From NCBI GenBank assembly GCA_944324385.1, contig CALUWD010000005.1, positions 29,948 through 93,947 on the forward strand: DNA of 64,000 bases. The letters are read 5' to 3'. The translations under genes and the position numbers were made by a program. This document shows, one piece after another, positions 56,452 through 64,000 of the stretch. This stretch comes from Candidatus Gastranaerophilales bacterium. GTDB lineage: Bacteria; Cyanobacteriota; Vampirovibrionia; Gastranaerophilales; Gastranaerophilaceae. The notes beneath the pieces were generated by a model that saw nothing but the letters and a program-made list of their open reading frames with translations, was not told the origin of the DNA and did no database searches. The first letter of the stretch is position 1; every line of letters starts with the position of its first letter.

Positions 56452-56934
56452 ATGAGAGTAAATGGTATTTCCAGTTACAATTACAGACCAAAAAATCAAG
56501 TAAATTTTGGTATTGTACTTGATAAAAAAGCTGAGGAAATAATCGAAAAAAATTCAAGTTGTGGTTGTATACCATACAATTTAAAGAAAACCAAGTTTTT
56601 TATATTTTGGTCAGAAAAAGGCAAGTTAAAAGCTAAAACGGATGACGATTTGTTTATTAAAAAAGATTTAGACTATATGCTTGAAAGAGTAAAAAGCGAT
56701 CCAAAACGTTTTAATTTTGATAATCCTGTTGAAACATTGGATAATTTCCGCTGGAGAGCAGATACTTTAATGGAATACCAAGATCCAGATCCAAATGATC
56801 CTGATGCGTGCGATGAAGAAACAAAAAAACAAATAGCAGATGCAATAAGGGAAGCTGGCAAAGAATTTGAATATGATGCAGACCGCGAAATAGAAGCAAG
56901 GGTTTGGCGCGAAGCTCAAGGATACTGGTACTAA
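56452..56934 (+). CDS. Small tagged orphan protein
   Basis: A 160-residue protein starting MRVNGISSYNYRPKNQVNFG, with the N-F-G signal at residues 18-20. A Cys pair (SCGC) and acidic, helix-rich sequence (DPNDPDACDEETKKQIADAI) follow, and the end is EAQGYWY. No family was recognised. It lies divergent from the GH77-like gene and just upstream of another tagged gene, forming a cluster of proteins with the same N-terminal style. Confidence 0.65.
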   Translation: MRVNGISSYNYRPKNQVNFGIVLDKKAEEIIEKNSSCGCIPYNLKKTKFFIFWSEKGKLKAKTDDDLFIKKDLDYMLERVKSDPKRFNFDNPVETLDNFRWRADTLMEYQDPDPNDPDACDEETKKQIADAIREAGKEFEYDADREIEARVWREAQGYWY

Positions 56935-57039
56935 TTGTAAACTTTTTTTAAAATTATATTAATATTTTAAATTTAGAGGCAATTTTAAATATTCATTGAG
57001 TTTATGTTTGTGACAAATTAGTTTGTAACAGACATAATT

Positions 57040-59112
57040 ATGAAAATATTAAATTCAAAACAAAATCTTTCAAATGTCAATTTCGGGGGCAAAGCCCCTG
57101 ATATTGACAAGCTTAGAAAGATTAGAAAATTTGCCGATTGCGGTTTAGGTGATCTTGCAAGTAATTTAACACACGAGGTTAAGGAAAGAGCACCTAAATT
57201 AATTAATAATATTGATGGTTTTGAAGTACCCAAGAAGTTGGGATACTTTAGAAATGCTATAGAAGGTGTCAGAGATTTATTTGAGCTACCTTGTGATTTA
57301 ATCGACGAACTTGCTTCCAGATTTCCATCTTCAAGATTAAATAATTCGGTAATATTAAAAAAGTATAGAGGACATGTGCTTAAAGAGTCCCAAACAAAGG
57401 CACTCCAAGGCATATATGAAGATGGTCTTAGATTTATTAAAGTTGTTGATTCTAAAACATTATCAGAAATAAGTAACGTGCGCGGTCAATGTACTGAGAC
57501 ATGTAGCAATGTTTGCGCTAATGTAAACAAAGAATTTTCTAAATTGCTAAATGGTGCTATGGCTTTTGATAAGGCAACTTACGATACCAAAAAAGAACGC
57601 CTTATAACAAGAATTGTATCTGGTTTTACTGCTGCAGCATTTTTGGGCAACGACTTTTTTAACAGTGCAAAATTAAAAGGTAAAACTGATGAGGAGGCAA
57701 AAAAATCTCAAAAACTAAAACAAGGCCAAGAAATTAAGGAAAATATTTTAGAAGGCTTAATGCAATTTGGGCTTTTGTCTTGTTTTTCCAGCTTTGTAAA
57801 TGCTAATCTTTGGGCTTCGGCGTTATTTGGAACTGCAATAAGTATGGTTTCAAGAGTTATCTCGCGCAAAAGTTCAGGAATGAGATTAACCAGAATGGAT
57901 GTTCCTGAAGGTTCCATGAAAGAATTTCAAAAAGCAATAAAAGAAGACAGAGAATATAAAACTCAAAGCGAAATGGACAAAGAGGCTAAAAAGCCCATAC
58001 TTTCACTAAAGAATATTCTTTTACTTTGTTTGGCTTCTGTTGCCGGTGGTTTTGCACTTAGGGGCTTAAAACTTCATACAGGCATTGGAAGGAGAATTGA
58101 TAAATTTTTATCGGATTACTCTAAAGAAGTTACAAATAAAGTATCAATAAACGTTGTAGCAACAAAAAAAGAACTTGAAACTTTAAGTGGAATATTAAGT
58201 GAATGTGGCGAGAAAAAACTGTCTGAAATTACAGAAGGTATGTCAAAAACCCCTTTGGCTCTTGGAACTACTCAAAGAACATTTAAAATATTTGGCAAAA
58301 TTGAAGCTCCTGTATCAGAGATAAGAAAACTTCCTCTGGCTCCATTTAAAATTGTAAAAGAGGTTATTTCTTATCCTTATAAAATAGCTAAAAATCTGGC
58401 TAATGCTACAGGCTTGATTAGAGATGCAAAGAAAACCACAATATTTACTCCAGAAGCACTTGCAAAAGAGCTTGATAAAATGGGAATAAATAAAAAGTTT
58501 TGTGTTGCAGATTTAACAAAGCCAATGAGTAAAGCAGATTTTGAAAAGCTAATTTTGGACCCTTATGAAATAAAAAATATTTATTTAAGATTTAAACAGT
58601 TTGAATCAAAGTATGGAAATGATTCTCAAAAATTAAAAGAAGAATTTTCTAAGTACCTTAAAAAGATGCGATTAGCCTCTTTAAACAATAAAACTGTTTC
58701 AAAGGTTGACAACTCTAAAATCGCTGTAATTGCTCAAACTACAGGCACATTGAGTGGCATGTGGTTTAATATGAACGATGAATTTAATGCTGCAGTTAAA
58801 AATGGTGACAATAAGCAAGAAGCCCAAATTGCTGCAAGAAAAAGAGGCTTAAACAAGTTTGCCAGAATGTCTTCTCAAGTTGTTATCTCAGGTACGCTAA
58901 ACAATTTGTTTAAGCGTCAATACCAAGGTTCAATGATAGGAGCAGGTTTGATTGTTGCACTGAGTACGTTTATAACTGATATTGTTTCGCGTCAAATGAC
59001 TGCTATGCCAACAAAGAAAATGAGCAAAGAGGAAATTGAAAAATACCAAAAAGAACACAAAGAAGGTTTTATGTCTTGGTATTACGGTTTAATAGATAAG
59101 CTTGCAAAGTAA
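57040..59112 (+). CDS. Large tagged membrane protein of unknown function
   Basis: A 690-residue protein starting MKILNSKQNLSNVNFGGKAP, with N-F-G-G at residues 14-17. Four or so hydrophobic segments are seen (IVSGFTAAAFLGNDFF, LLSCFSSFVNANLWASALFG, NILLLCLASVAGGFALRGL, MIGAGLIVALSTFITDIVSR), separated by long charged stretches. The last quarter contains a predicted helical region (QEAQIAARKRGLNKFARMSS). No family was recognised. It is probably an integral or membrane-shaping protein. Confidence 0.65.
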   Translation: MKILNSKQNLSNVNFGGKAPDIDKLRKIRKFADCGLGDLASNLTHEVKERAPKLINNIDGFEVPKKLGYFRNAIEGVRDLFELPCDLIDELASRFPSSRLNNSVILKKYRGHVLKESQTKALQGIYEDGLRFIKVVDSKTLSEISNVRGQCTETCSNVCANVNKEFSKLLNGAMAFDKATYDTKKERLITRIVSGFTAAAFLGNDFFNSAKLKGKTDEEAKKSQKLKQGQEIKENILEGLMQFGLLSCFSSFVNANLWASALFGTAISMVSRVISRKSSGMRLTRMDVPEGSMKEFQKAIKEDREYKTQSEMDKEAKKPILSLKNILLLCLASVAGGFALRGLKLHTGIGRRIDKFLSDYSKEVTNKVSINVVATKKELETLSGILSECGEKKLSEITEGMSKTPLALGTTQRTFKIFGKIEAPVSEIRKLPLAPFKIVKEVISYPYKIAKNLANATGLIRDAKKTTIFTPEALAKELDKMGINKKFCVADLTKPMSKADFEKLILDPYEIKNIYLRFKQFESKYGNDSQKLKEEFSKYLKKMRLASLNNKTVSKVDNSKIAVIAQTTGTLSGMWFNMNDEFNAAVKNGDNKQEAQIAARKRGLNKFARMSSQVVISGTLNNLFKRQYQGSMIGAGLIVALSTFITDIVSRQMTAMPTKKMSKEEIEKYQKEHKEGFMSWYYGLIDKLAK

Positions 59113-59209
59113 TTATTTTCCGAGTTGGCAAAAGAAAATTGTGTTTTTTTTATATACATTGTAAAATTTTTCAAAAAGCAATGTTAATTAAGTTATTTGG
59201 TATTGTGAA

Positions 59210-60466
59210 ATGACTTTGAATAAAAACAGTAAATATATAATAGCCTACAATGAATCTGCAATTTATGCTGCAGAATGCTTTGCCAAGGTAATAAAAGAAT
59301 TTATAAAAATTACTCATAAGAAGTTTTCAATTAAAATTAGTCACAATGAATATTTGTTGTTAGAACAAATTCTATTAAACCCGGGGATTACTCAGGGTGA
59401 TTTAGCAAGGAAAATTTCAATTCAAAGAAATTATGTAAGTAAATTGCTATCTTCTTTAGAAAATAACGGCTATATAACAAGAGAGCAGAAAACAAAGCCA
59501 ATGCTAGATTGGCTGTGCAGGTTATTGGGAAGAAAAAATATTTTCATGCTAATGGTCACAATATTCACAATGTCTTCATTTTTGTGTGGAATTTCAACAT
59601 CTATGCCATTAATGGTTATAGGGCGTTTTTTTCAAGGTTTTGGTGGCGGTATCTTAATTCCTATAGCACAAGCAATAGTAATGGAGAACTTTAAAGGCAA
59701 GGATTTAACAACCGCAATTACCCTGTTTGGACTTGTAGTCATTGTTGCGCCTATTATAGGACCTGTTTTAGGGGGTTGGATAACTGAAAATTATTCTTGG
59801 CACTGGATATTTTTTATGAATGTACCAATTGGTATGCTTATTGTTGCTATGGCAAAGACTATGATTGTTGACCCGCCTTATGCGCAAAAACAAAAAAATG
59901 TTAAGACTGACTGGTGGGGTTTAATATTTCTAATAATGTTTGCTGTTGCTTTTGAAATTATGATGGATAAGGCAAACGATGAAGACTGGTTTAATTCTGT
60001 TTTTATTTGCCGATTAACAGTTATATGGGTAATTGGTTTAATAGGTTTTATTATTTCACAAATAAAAGGAAAAGAAACACTTGTAAGGTTCAATGTATTA
60101 CGTAATTGGAATTTTACGGTTGGAACATTGTGTATAACTGTTATGAATGCTGTTTTATTGGGTTCTTTGGCAATGATTCCCCAATTTATGCAGAATATGA
60201 TGGGATCGATGCTTACACAAGTGGTTTATCTATGATGCCAAGGGGTATAGGTTGTTTAATTGGTTTATTATTAAATAAATATTTAACAGAAACAAATGAT
60301 GTATATGTTGCAAAATTAGGTGCATACACCGCTAATTTTGCACAAAGCACAGATTTAAGCACTGCAGGGTACATGGCGCAAAAACTTATTTATAACGAAC
60401 TGTTGCAGCAATCAAGACTTTGGGCATTATATTGCTAATATTCTTGATGAAAAATTCAAAGAGTAA
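59210..60466 (+). pseudogene. MarR regulator joined to a truncated DHA2-type drug exporter
   Basis: Residues 1-95 form a MarR winged helix (FSIKISHNEYLLLEQILLNP, DLARKISIQRNYVSKLLSSL). The sequence then passes directly into a major facilitator protein of the EmrB/QacA (DHA2) type at its second helix (WLCRLLGRKNIFMLM, FQGFGGGILIPIAQ). Transport helices 1-2 and the rest of the regulator are missing. The frame is lost near 60206 (DAYTSGLSMMPRGIG continues in another frame). A further part of the exporter is deleted before KLGAYTANFAQSTD, and the end is shifted again near 60423. It looks non-functional: deletions in both genes plus frameshifts. Confidence 0.8.
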
Positions 60467-60572
60467 GATGTCTCAACATTAAAAAATAAAACTAAATTTT
60501 TTACTTGGCTTAAGTCTACTATCAAGTAGTATTATTAAGTTATGATTAGGTTTTTTTACAATAGGGGATTAT

Positions 60573-61186
60573 ACGAGAAGACGTGAATTTATAATAAATT
60601 CTGCCTTGACTTTGGGCGGGGCGGCACTTTTATCAGGCTGTACAAAAAAAGAAATAAAAAAATCACAAAATCAAGTTGTAAGAAGAAAATTTGCAAACAT
60701 CGATACCCCTTAATTGCTCTTGGTTGTATGCGTTTACCTATGCGTGATAAGAAAATTGATATGGTTGAACTGGACAAAATGGTCGAATACGCTATGGCGC
60801 TTGGCGCAAATTATTTTGATACAGCGTATATGTATGTTGATGGCAAATCTGAAAATGCAATTGGTGAAATATTGAAAAAATACCCAAGGGAAAGCTTTAT
60901 CCTTGCCGATAAATGTCCTGCTTATCTTGTAAAATCACCCTCTGATGTTAGAAAACTTTGTGAAGAACAACTGAAAAAATGTCAGGTTAAATATTTTGAT
61001 AATTATATGGTTCACAATATCAACAAAAATACTATAAGTAATTATCGTGATAACAATATGTATGATGAACTTGTTAAGTTGAAAAAAGATGGCTTGATAA
61101 AATACGTCGGTTTCTCATTTCATGGCGATCCGCAAATGTTAAGGGAAGTTATAAATGAACACAAATGGGATTTTTGCCAATTGCAA
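60573..61186 (+). pseudogene. Aldo/keto reductase lipoprotein, start lost and frame broken
   Basis: Reading from 60573 gives TRRREFIINSALTLGGAALL then SGC: a twin-arginine signal with a lipoprotein box. The expected start codon is ACG, with GGGGA in SD position. The frame breaks near 60708 (GATACCCCT then a stop) and resumes as LIALGCMRLPMRDKKIDM, followed by aldo/keto reductase sequence with the catalytic-type Asp/Tyr region (ALGANYFDTAYMYVDGKSEN). It is cut at about 61186, where larB begins. It would have been an exported reductase. Confidence 0.8.
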
Positions 61187-61691
61187 TGCAGGCAAAAGTA
61201 TTAAAAGAAAAATTTGCAAATTTAATAAAGTATGACGAAACTTCAAAAACTCTTGCATTAATACAAAATGAAATCGAAAAAATTGGAGAAATAGCTATTT
61301 GCACAGCAGGTACAGGAGATGTTCCAGTTGCTGAGGAAGCAGCAATCACTGCCCAATTTTATGGCAGCAATGTAAAAAGGTATTATGATGTAGGAGTTGC
61401 AGGAGTACACAGGCTTTTTGATAAGATTGATGAGATAAAAAAGCAAATGTTATAATAGCAGTTGCAGGCATGGAGGGTGCGCTACCTTCTATAATTGCAG
61501 GCTTGGTTGATATACCTGTTATTGCTGTGCCCACATCTGTAGGCTATGGAGCAAATTTAAAAGGTTTAAGTACTTTGCTTGCAATGCTTAATTCTTGCGC
61601 CGAGGGCATAAGTGTCGTAAATATTGACAATGGATATAATGCCGGCTATAGCGCCAATCAAATAAACAGATTAATCGTAAAGTGTAGGTAG
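61186..61691 (+). pseudogene. larB: LarB remnant, missing the N-terminal third and frameshifted
   Basis: LarB carboxylates and hydrolyses NaAD in nickel-pincer nucleotide synthesis. The remnant begins at MQAKVLKEKFANLIKYDE and contains CTAGTGDVPVAEEAAITAQF and [20 protein letters not shown]. The reading then breaks in a run of six A (61437-61442) and continues in another frame as [20 protein letters not shown] and [20 protein letters not shown]. The first part of the gene is gone, replaced by the reductase fragment. The two pieces together leave no intact LarB. Confidence 0.85.
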
Positions 61692-61692
61692 T

Positions 61693-62433
61693 ATGGATTT
61701 ATATTTTTAATGTAATTCAGGGATTTCAGGGGATATGTCTGTCGGTGCTTTGCTCGATTTAGGGGCAGATAGGGAGCTATTAGACAAGGCTCTTTTATCC
61801 ATGAAATTAGATAACGAATTTAAGTATAATATAACTAAACAAATGGTAAATGCTATATCTGCAACAGATTTTGAAGTTATTTTACCTCATCATACCCATC
61901 ATCACCACAAACACAGAAACTTAGATGATGTTTATGAAATTATTAACAAAGCTGAAATTACACTCAATGCAAAAGAACTTGCTAAGAAGATATTTAAAAT
62001 AGTTGCCGAGGCTGAAAGTAAAGTCCATAATAAAGATATTTTGCAAATCCATTTTCATGAAATAGGAGCAATTGACTCTATTGTTGATATAGTTAGTTTT
62101 GCTGTGCTATATGACAATTTAAATCCCAATAAAGTTTACTTTTCCACATTAACAGAAGGTCAAGGAAGTGTAATGTGCCAGCATGGCGAACTTAGTGTAC
62201 CTGTACCTGCGGTTTGTGAAATTCTTTCAAAGTATCAAATCCTTATAAGAATATCGGATAATCAAGGCGAGATGATAACTCCTACAGGAGCGGCAATTGT
62301 TGCAGCGTTGTTTAATGAAGAAAAATTGCCAAACGAATTTATAATAGAAAAAGTTGGCTACGGTAAAGGTAAAAGATTATATAAAAATCCGGTATTAAGA
62401 GTAATGAAAATAAAGGAGAATTTATGCATTTAG
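61693..62433 (+). pseudogene. larC: LarC N-terminal part with in-frame stop
   Basis: LarC inserts nickel into the pincer nucleotide. From ATG 61693 the sequence reads MDLYF, then TAA (61708-61710), then CNSGISGDMSVGALLDLGAD. The usual family start is Y-F-D-C-x-S-G-I-S-G-D-M, so one codon has become a stop. The His-rich loop HHTHHHHKHR, IHFHEIGAIDSIVDIV and TPTGAAIVAAL follow. The protein ends soon after GKRLYKNPVLRVM; the C-terminal LarC2 part is absent. An ATG at 61735 could yield a shortened protein lacking the first motif. Confidence 0.8.
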
Positions 62434-63338
62434 GAAATGGAATTATTTGTCCGATGACGGCTATACCAATGTTTGCGCTTGCAGCTGTGGGTGGTTATTT
62501 TGCATTTAAAAAGGCAAAATTAGAATTTAGTAAAGAAAAATTTTTCTATACAATCGCGCTGACATGTTTGGTTTTTGCACTGCAAATGATTAATTTTGCA
62601 ATCCCGCAAACAGGCTCTAGCGGACATATTATAGGTGCATTATTGCTTTCAATATTGCTTGGTCGATATGTTGCGTTTCTTTCTGTGTGCGTAATTTTAA
62701 CAGTACAGGCATTTTTCTTTGCTGATGGCGGCATTTTGGCGCTTGGATGTAATATATTTAACATGGGTATTTTAGCTTGTTTTGTTGCATATCCTTTTAT
62801 ATACAAGCCTTTAAAAAATATTGATAAACCTTTTTTGGCAACAGTTCTTGCTTGCATTGTTGCACTACAGTTAGGCTCTCTTGCTGTAGTTTTTGAGGGA
62901 GCTGCTTCAGGCACTATTGCATTGAATAAAATTTTTGAATTTGCAGCTTTAATGCAAACAATTCATTTTCCAATAGGGTTTATGGAGGGCATTTTCGCTG
63001 CGGTTTTAGTATATGCGCTAAAAAATATTAATCCCAATAAAGCTGCAAGTATTTTTGCGCTAATTTCTTTTGTTTTAACGGGTTTTGTTTCTCAATATGC
63101 CTCTCAAAAACCTGATGGACTTGAGTGGTCATTGTTAAACATGCAAAATTCATTAATCCCACAAATTCAGGGGAAAATCTATTTACTTTCTGAAGCAATT
63201 CAAAATAAAACTTCAATTTTAGCTAATTTTGAAAGTATAAGCGCAAATATGGCAGGGCTTTTGATTGTATGCTTTACTATGTTTCTTGTATGCTTGTTTA
63301 TTAATATTAAAAAAGATATAAAGACAAATGAGGGGTAA
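62424..63338 (+). CDS. Nickel/cobalt ECF transporter permease, CbiM/NikM-like
   Basis: A 304-residue membrane protein. The N-terminus MHLGNGIICPMTAIPMFALA places His2 and the following residues for metal binding, as in CbiM/NikM/LarM substrate-binding components. Seven or more helices, FFADGGILALGCNIFNMGIL and a C-terminal domain resembling NikN (residues about 205-290) are visible. It is the only fully intact gene of the cluster and probably supplied Ni for LarC. GGAGAA is the SD. It overlaps the larC end and the larE start by about 10 bases. Confidence 0.75.
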   Translation: MHLGNGIICPMTAIPMFALAAVGGYFAFKKAKLEFSKEKFFYTIALTCLVFALQMINFAIPQTGSSGHIIGALLLSILLGRYVAFLSVCVILTVQAFFFADGGILALGCNIFNMGILACFVAYPFIYKPLKNIDKPFLATVLACIVALQLGSLAVVFEGAASGTIALNKIFEFAALMQTIHFPIGFMEGIFAAVLVYALKNINPNKAASIFALISFVLTGFVSQYASQKPDGLEWSLLNMQNSLIPQIQGKIYLLSEAIQNKTSILANFESISANMAGLLIVCFTMFLVCLFINIKKDIKTNEG

Positions 63339-63945
63339 ATTTGCCGAGTTAAAAAAATATTTAACGCAAAAGAATAAGCAAGGTCTTTGCCTTGCTTACT
63401 CCGGTGGTGTAGACAGCTGTGTTCTTTTGTATATTTGTAAAGATTTAAACCTTGTAGCGGTTACTTTTAAATCTGTCTTTCAAGTTGATGAAGAAATTAA
63501 AGATGCTAAAAAAATGTGTAATTTTTATGGCGTAAAACATAAAATAATAGAATATTATCCTCTTGAAGACAAAATAATAAAAAATAATCCCAAAGACAGA
63601 TGTTATCATTGTAAAAAGCTTATTTATTCAAGGTTAAAAGAGTTTGCAAAAAATAAGTTTATTATCGATGGAACCAATGCTAATGATTTAAAAGAATTTC
63701 GCCCTGGTATAAAAGCCCTTAGAGAGCTTGGAATATCCTCTCCTTTGGCAGAATTTGGTATTAGCAAAGAAGAAATTAGAGAATTTGCCAGAATCTCAGG
63801 AGTAAAAATATATAATAAACCATCCAGTCCTTGCCTTGCAACGAGATTTCCATACAACACATTGCTTTGTGAGAAAGACTTAAATCTTGCAGGAGATGGT
63901 GAAAAAATTATACGAGATTACGGGTTTAAAGAAGCTTTTATTTAA
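63328..63945 (+). CDS. larE: LarE-type sacrificial sulfur transferase, shortened
   Basis: LarE donates sulfur from its own cysteine to the pincer nucleotide. It has the PP-loop motif LCLAYSGGVDSCVLLYI, the segment DRCYHCKKLIYSRLKEFAKN, and the catalytic-type Cys in KPSSPCLATRFPYNTL. It ends after 205 residues (RDYGFKEAFI), about 65 short of the usual length, lacking the C-terminal domain. It may be truncated or partly active. The start overlaps the transporter stop. The rest of the window (63946-64000) shows nothing recognisable. Confidence 0.75.
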   Translation: MRGKFAELKKYLTQKNKQGLCLAYSGGVDSCVLLYICKDLNLVAVTFKSVFQVDEEIKDAKKMCNFYGVKHKIIEYYPLEDKIIKNNPKDRCYHCKKLIYSRLKEFAKNKFIIDGTNANDLKEFRPGIKALRELGISSPLAEFGISKEEIREFARISGVKIYNKPSSPCLATRFPYNTLLCEKDLNLAGDGEKIIRDYGFKEAFI

Positions 63946-64000
63946 AGATTAAATAGACAAAAAAGATGAGATTAATTAAATAATTTTGAACATTTTTCTT

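Noticed and set aside
62400..62440. Programmed frameshift producing a full LarC as in Lactobacillus
   Set aside because: The sequence after the larC stop belongs to the transporter gene in another frame, and no LarC2 sequence was recognised in any frame.
1..64000. tRNA, rRNA, CRISPR arrays, insertion sequences or prophage
   Set aside because: Reading through the window I saw no tRNA-like clover patterns, no regular repeat-spacer arrays and no transposase or phage structural genes.

Overview
The window looks like a chromosomal segment of a gut-type Melainabacterium (Vampirovibrionia, probably Gastranaerophilales), a non-photosynthetic relative of Cyanobacteria. The DNA is strongly AT-rich and codes densely with the standard code. 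It mixes ordinary bacterial housekeeping genes with families that I know mainly from Cyanobacteria: DUF3326, DUF1822, an AMIN-like protein, a long NusB, a CHASE2 cyclase, CtpA, and a LexA operator of the GTAC-N4-GTAC type. It also holds several proteins with a short N-terminal tag ending in F-G or F-x-G. The taxonomic call is inference from gene content; no search was run.

Layout. 0-9 kb: HU, thrS, a ROK sugar kinase, the clamp-loader genes holA-holB with a DUF3326 gene and a prepilin-like gene, then cobO. 9-15 kb: GIY-YIG protein, dus and a large secreted TPR protein on the minus strand, the biotin genes bioG-bioC, and a sigma-70 factor. 15-24 kb: a gene-free stretch with a candidate small RNA, ribH, two envelope or coiled-coil proteins with rseP, then rpsU-yajQ-nadK-recN and a tagged orphan. 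24-36 kb: ftsY, nusB, a glycosyltransferase, glyS, a DUF1822/zinc-finger/TonB-like membrane protein, recG, a CHASE2 adenylate cyclase and ctpA. 36-43 kb (minus strand): UPF0210-UPF0237, deoC, a 2-hydroxyacid dehydrogenase, a dicarboxylate symporter, yqeK and nadD. 42-51 kb: rqcH, pheT, an RluB-type synthase, serS and a beta-carbonic anhydrase; then yidD, a CMP-sugar synthetase and a PurD-like ATP-grasp gene holding a 15-base homopolymer; then rpsO. 51-54 kb: umuC-lexA with a palindromic operator, divergent from a two-gene chromate transporter.

54-59 kb is the most unusual intact block: a very divergent GH77 (4-alpha-glucanotransferase-like) protein and two orphan proteins, all three starting with the N-F-G-like tag. 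A fourth tagged protein lies at 23 kb.

59-64 kb is a degrading locus. A MarR regulator is joined by deletion to a DHA2-type drug exporter, which then shifts frame. An aldo/keto reductase lipoprotein has lost its start codon and has a frameshift. A larB remnant is joined directly to that reductase, larC has an in-frame stop and no C-terminal half, a nickel-type ECF permease is intact, and larE is shortened. This is a nickel-pincer-nucleotide (lactate racemase cofactor) cluster that appears to be decaying.
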